Below are positions 7,791 through 9,672 of a stretch of DNA of 9,672 bases, piece by piece (the first letter of the stretch is position 1; each line of letters opens with the position of its first letter). The stretch covers positions 1-9,672 of the forward strand of contig JAAUPH010000071.1 in the NCBI GenBank assembly GCA_012035435.1, in the 5' to 3' direction. Under the pieces are notes generated by a model that saw only the letters and a list, made by a program, of their open reading frames with translations, was not told the DNA's origin and searched no databases. A program made the translations under genes and the position numbers. The stretch comes from Sphingopyxis sp. (GTDB taxonomy: Bacteria; Pseudomonadota; Alphaproteobacteria; Sphingomonadales; Sphingomonadaceae).

Positions 7791-9364
7791 ATGGTGTTAT
7801 CCTTGCCAGACGCCTTGAGCGCGGCTTCACCGGCGAAATATTCCTTATGATCGTCGCCAACGTCGCTGCCGGACATATTCTGATGCTTGACGCACGCGAT
7901 GCCCTGGCGGATTTCCTTGCGCTGGACCCCGGCGACGTAGCCGAGCATGCCCATGTCGCCGAAATAATCCTTCGCCAGATTGTCGGTAGACAGCGCGGCG
8001 GTATGATAGGTCGGCAGCGTGATCAGGTGATGGAAAATCCCCGCCCGCTGTGCGGCGTCGCGCTGGAAGGTGCGAATTTTCTCGTCCGCGGCATCCGCAA
8101 GCTCCGACCCGTCATAATCGGCGCTCATCAGCTTGGCGCGGTCATAGGCGGCCATATCGCGCCCTTCCGCGGTCCATGCATCGAACACCTGCTGACGGAA
8201 ATTGAGCGTCCAGTTGAAGCTGGGCGAATTATTGTAGGCGAGCTTTGCATTGGGGACGACTTCGCGGATGCGGTCGACCATGCCGGCAATCTGTTCGATG
8301 TGCGGCTTTTCCGTCTCGATCCAGATGAGGTCGGCGCCGTTTTGCAGGCTGGTGATACAATCGAGCACGCAGCGATCCTCGCCCGAACCAGCGCGGAACT
8401 GGAACAGGTTCGATGGCAACCGCTTGGGCCGCATCAGCGTGCCGTCGCGGTTGATCAGCACATCGCCGGGGTTGCCCGCGCCGCTGACTTCTTCGCAGTC
8501 GAGGAAACCATTATACTGGTCGGCCAGGTCTCCGGGTTCACGGCTGAAAGCGATCTGCTTGGTTAGGCCTGCACCCAAGCTGTCGGTGCGCGCGACGATG
8601 ACGCCGTCCTCGACACCCATTTCCATGAACGCATAGCGCAGCGCGCGGATCTTCTGAAGGAAATCCTCGTGCGGGACGGTAACTTTACCGTCTTGATGGC
8701 CGCACTGCTTTTCGTCCGACACCTGATTTTCGATCTGGAGCGCGCAGGCACCGGCCTCGATCATCTTCTTGGCGAGCAAATAGGTCGCCTCGGCATTGCC
8801 GAAGCCCGCGTCGATGTCGGCGATGATTGGCACGACGTGCGTTTCATGATTGTCGATCGCGGTCAGGATCTGCTTCGCCTTGATCTCATCCCCAGCGGCA
8901 CGCGCGGCGTCGAGGTCGCGGTACATCATGCCCAGTTCGCGGGCGTCGGCCTGGCGTAGGAAGGTGTAAATCTCCTCGATCAGGGCCGGGACGCTGGTCT
9001 TTTCGTGCATTGACTGGTCGGGGAGGGGGCCGAATTCGCTGCGCAACGCGGCGATCATCCAGCCGGAGAGGTAGATATAGCGGCCTTTGGTGGTGCCGAA
9101 ATGCTTTTTCACCGCGATCATCTTTTGCTGAGCGACGAAGCCGTGCCAGCAGCCGAGCGATTGAGTGTAGTTGGCGGGATCGGCGTCATAGGCGGCCATG
9201 TCGGCCCGCATGATGCGCGCGGTATATTTGGCGATGTCGAGGCCGGTCCGGAAGCGGTTCTGGGCGCGCATGCGGGCGACGCTTTCGGCGCTGATCGCAT
9301 CCCAGCGACCGTCTTGATCGCGGATCAGGCGGCCCGATTGGGCGATGTCGTCTTGATAGGCCAT
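7772..9364 (-). CDS. aceA: Isocitrate lyase, long (subfamily 3) type
   Basis: A 530-aa cytoplasmic enzyme that splits isocitrate into glyoxylate and succinate, the first step of the glyoxylate shunt for growth on acetate, fatty acids or 3-hydroxybutyrate. The length and motifs match the long isocitrate lyases of the Pseudomonas aeruginosa type rather than the 434-aa E. coli form. The Mg2+ and substrate motif DIDAGFGN is at 183-190, IENQ at 211-214, the catalytic cysteine motif KQCGH around Cys221, ARTDS at 258-262, and YNNSPSFNW further on. All look intact. The start at 9364 is supported by AAAGGA (plus-strand 9372-9377) 7 nt upstream and by MAYQDDI matching the usual N-terminus. An in-frame extension to 9595 would overlap the divergent regulator and is rejected. 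A RamB/ScfR-like regulator gene is divergent, 136 bp away. Confidence 0.95.
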   Translation of the reverse strand: MAYQDDIAQSGRLIRDQDGRWDAISAESVARMRAQNRFRTGLDIAKYTARIMRADMAAYDADPANYTQSLGCWHGFVAQQKMIAVKKHFGTTKGRYIYLSGWMIAALRSEFGPLPDQSMHEKTSVPALIEEIYTFLRQADARELGMMYRDLDAARAAGDEIKAKQILTAIDNHETHVVPIIADIDAGFGNAEATYLLAKKMIEAGACALQIENQVSDEKQCGHQDGKVTVPHEDFLQKIRALRYAFMEMGVEDGVIVARTDSLGAGLTKQIAFSREPGDLADQYNGFLDCEEVSGAGNPGDVLINRDGTLMRPKRLPSNLFQFRAGSGEDRCVLDCITSLQNGADLIWIETEKPHIEQIAGMVDRIREVVPNAKLAYNNSPSFNWTLNFRQQVFDAWTAEGRDMAAYDRAKLMSADYDGSELADAADEKIRTFQRDAAQRAGIFHHLITLPTYHTAALSTDNLAKDYFGDMGMLGYVAGVQRKEIRQGIACVKHQNMSGSDVGDDHKEYFAGEAALKASGKDNTMNQFAA

Positions 9365-9407
9365 GAGCCATTCCTTTGTCAGAGAAGATGCTCCTTTCTG
9401 ACGGATC

Positions 9408-9436
9408 ATTGCGCATAGAGCACGAAGTTTCGTCAA
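9408..9436 (-). promoter_or_regulatory. Candidate aceA promoter with overlapping palindrome
   Basis: On the minus strand TTGACG (9436-9431) is followed after 17 nt by CGCAAT (9413-9408). The inverted repeat ACGAA-GT-TTCGT (9422-9433) overlaps the -35 and spacer, where an operator would act. The -10 match is weak. Confidence 0.3.
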
Positions 9437-9441
9437 TATTT

Positions 9442-9490
9442 GTTGTAAATAGAGCTTCTCGAGTGCATGTTCGTCGGTGAAGTTGTAAAG
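9442..9490. promoter_or_regulatory. Paired GTTGTAAA motifs between aceA and its divergent regulator
   Basis: GTTGTAAAT (9442-9450) and GTTGTAAAG (9482-9490) repeat with a 40-bp offset, about four helical turns, in the AT-rich divergent intergenic region. They loosely resemble the TTTGCAAAGTT-like sites of RamB, but the match is partial. They are candidate binding sites for the adjacent regulator. Confidence 0.35.
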
Positions 9491-9500
9491 AAAGTTACAG

Positions 9501-9672
9501 ATGACCGGGCAACGGATTTTCGCAGGCGCGGCGGTGCGCAAGGCGCGGCGGGCGGCGGGACTGACGCAGGCAGCAATGGCCGACGTCCTCGCCATTTCGC
9601 CAAGCTACCTCAACCTGATCGAGCATGGTCAGCGCCCCCTCACCGCGCCAGTGCTCGTGCGGCTGGCCGAGC
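9501..9672 (+). CDS. XRE-type regulator of short-chain fatty acid/glyoxylate genes, RamB/ScfR-like (N-terminus, runs off window)
   Basis: The gene opens at ATG 9501 and continues past the window end, giving 57 residues. Residues 21-47 (LTQAAMADVLAISPSYLNLI, then EHGQRPL) form an XRE helix-turn-helix. The SPSYLNLIEHxQRPLT wording is typical of the HTH-ImmA/IrrE-DUF2083 regulators (RamB of corynebacteria, ScfR-like in proteobacteria) that sense short-chain acyl metabolites and control aceA and related genes. The divergent aceA supports this role. The ribosome binding site is weak (AAAGAAAG at 9487-9494 region). The ligand-binding part is outside the window, so the full domain structure is inferred. 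Confidence 0.8.
   Translation, partial: MTGQRIFAGAAVRKARRAAGLTQAAMADVLAISPSYLNLIEHGQRPLTAPVLVRLAE

Noticed and set aside
9365..9595. In-frame N-terminal extension of aceA by 77 codons
   Set aside because: It overlaps the start of the divergent regulator, has no good ribosome binding site, and the normal isocitrate lyase N-terminus with AAAGGA begins at 9364.

Overview
The window looks like chromosomal DNA of a sphingomonad (Alphaproteobacteria, order Sphingomonadales). This rests on the GC-rich codon use, a DUF4893-type lipoprotein, a long (subfamily 3) isocitrate lyase divergent from a RamB/ScfR-like regulator, and a glycine-rich YpfJ-type metallopeptidase N-terminus. The genus cannot be decided from sequence reading alone. 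No tRNA, rRNA, insertion sequence, prophage gene or CRISPR array was seen.

Layout. Positions 1-263 (minus) hold the N-terminus of a membrane-anchored zinc metallopeptidase that runs off the window. Divergent from it is a compact plus-strand operon (368-3164): a 3-hydroxybutyrate dehydrogenase, a DUF4893-like lipoprotein and an exported M20D amidohydrolase. Next comes katG (3309-5476), a catalase-peroxidase interrupted by a single-base loss at about 4037-4042, followed by a strong terminator. A structured leader (about 5647-5760) precedes a 61-aa DUF465/YdcH-type gene, which has its own terminator. terC (6073-7103), a TerC/Alx-type membrane protein, is also broken by a single-base loss, near 6302-6305. 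A secreted SnoaL/DUF4440-like protein (7144-7638) follows, then a large terminator hairpin. The right end is the divergent pair aceA (isocitrate lyase, minus, 7772-9364) and the start of an XRE-type short-chain fatty acid regulator (plus, from 9501).

How the genes relate. 3-hydroxybutyrate dehydrogenase yields acetoacetate, hence acetyl-CoA, and isocitrate lyase with its RamB/ScfR-like regulator controls acetyl-CoA use through the glyoxylate shunt. Both ends of the window therefore concern C2/C4 carbon use. The middle concerns peroxide (KatG) and probably metal or envelope stress (TerC).

The most interesting new signal is the leader RNA before the DUF465 gene. A 19-bp hairpin and a Shine-Dalgarno-sequestering hairpin share the same strand segment, so they exclude each other, and a third hairpin can compete for the other arm. 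This is the architecture of a translational switch, and I do not recognise it as a known family. The second notable point is that two conserved genes each lose one base at a 4-nt homopolymer, which suggests either sequence error or real double inactivation.
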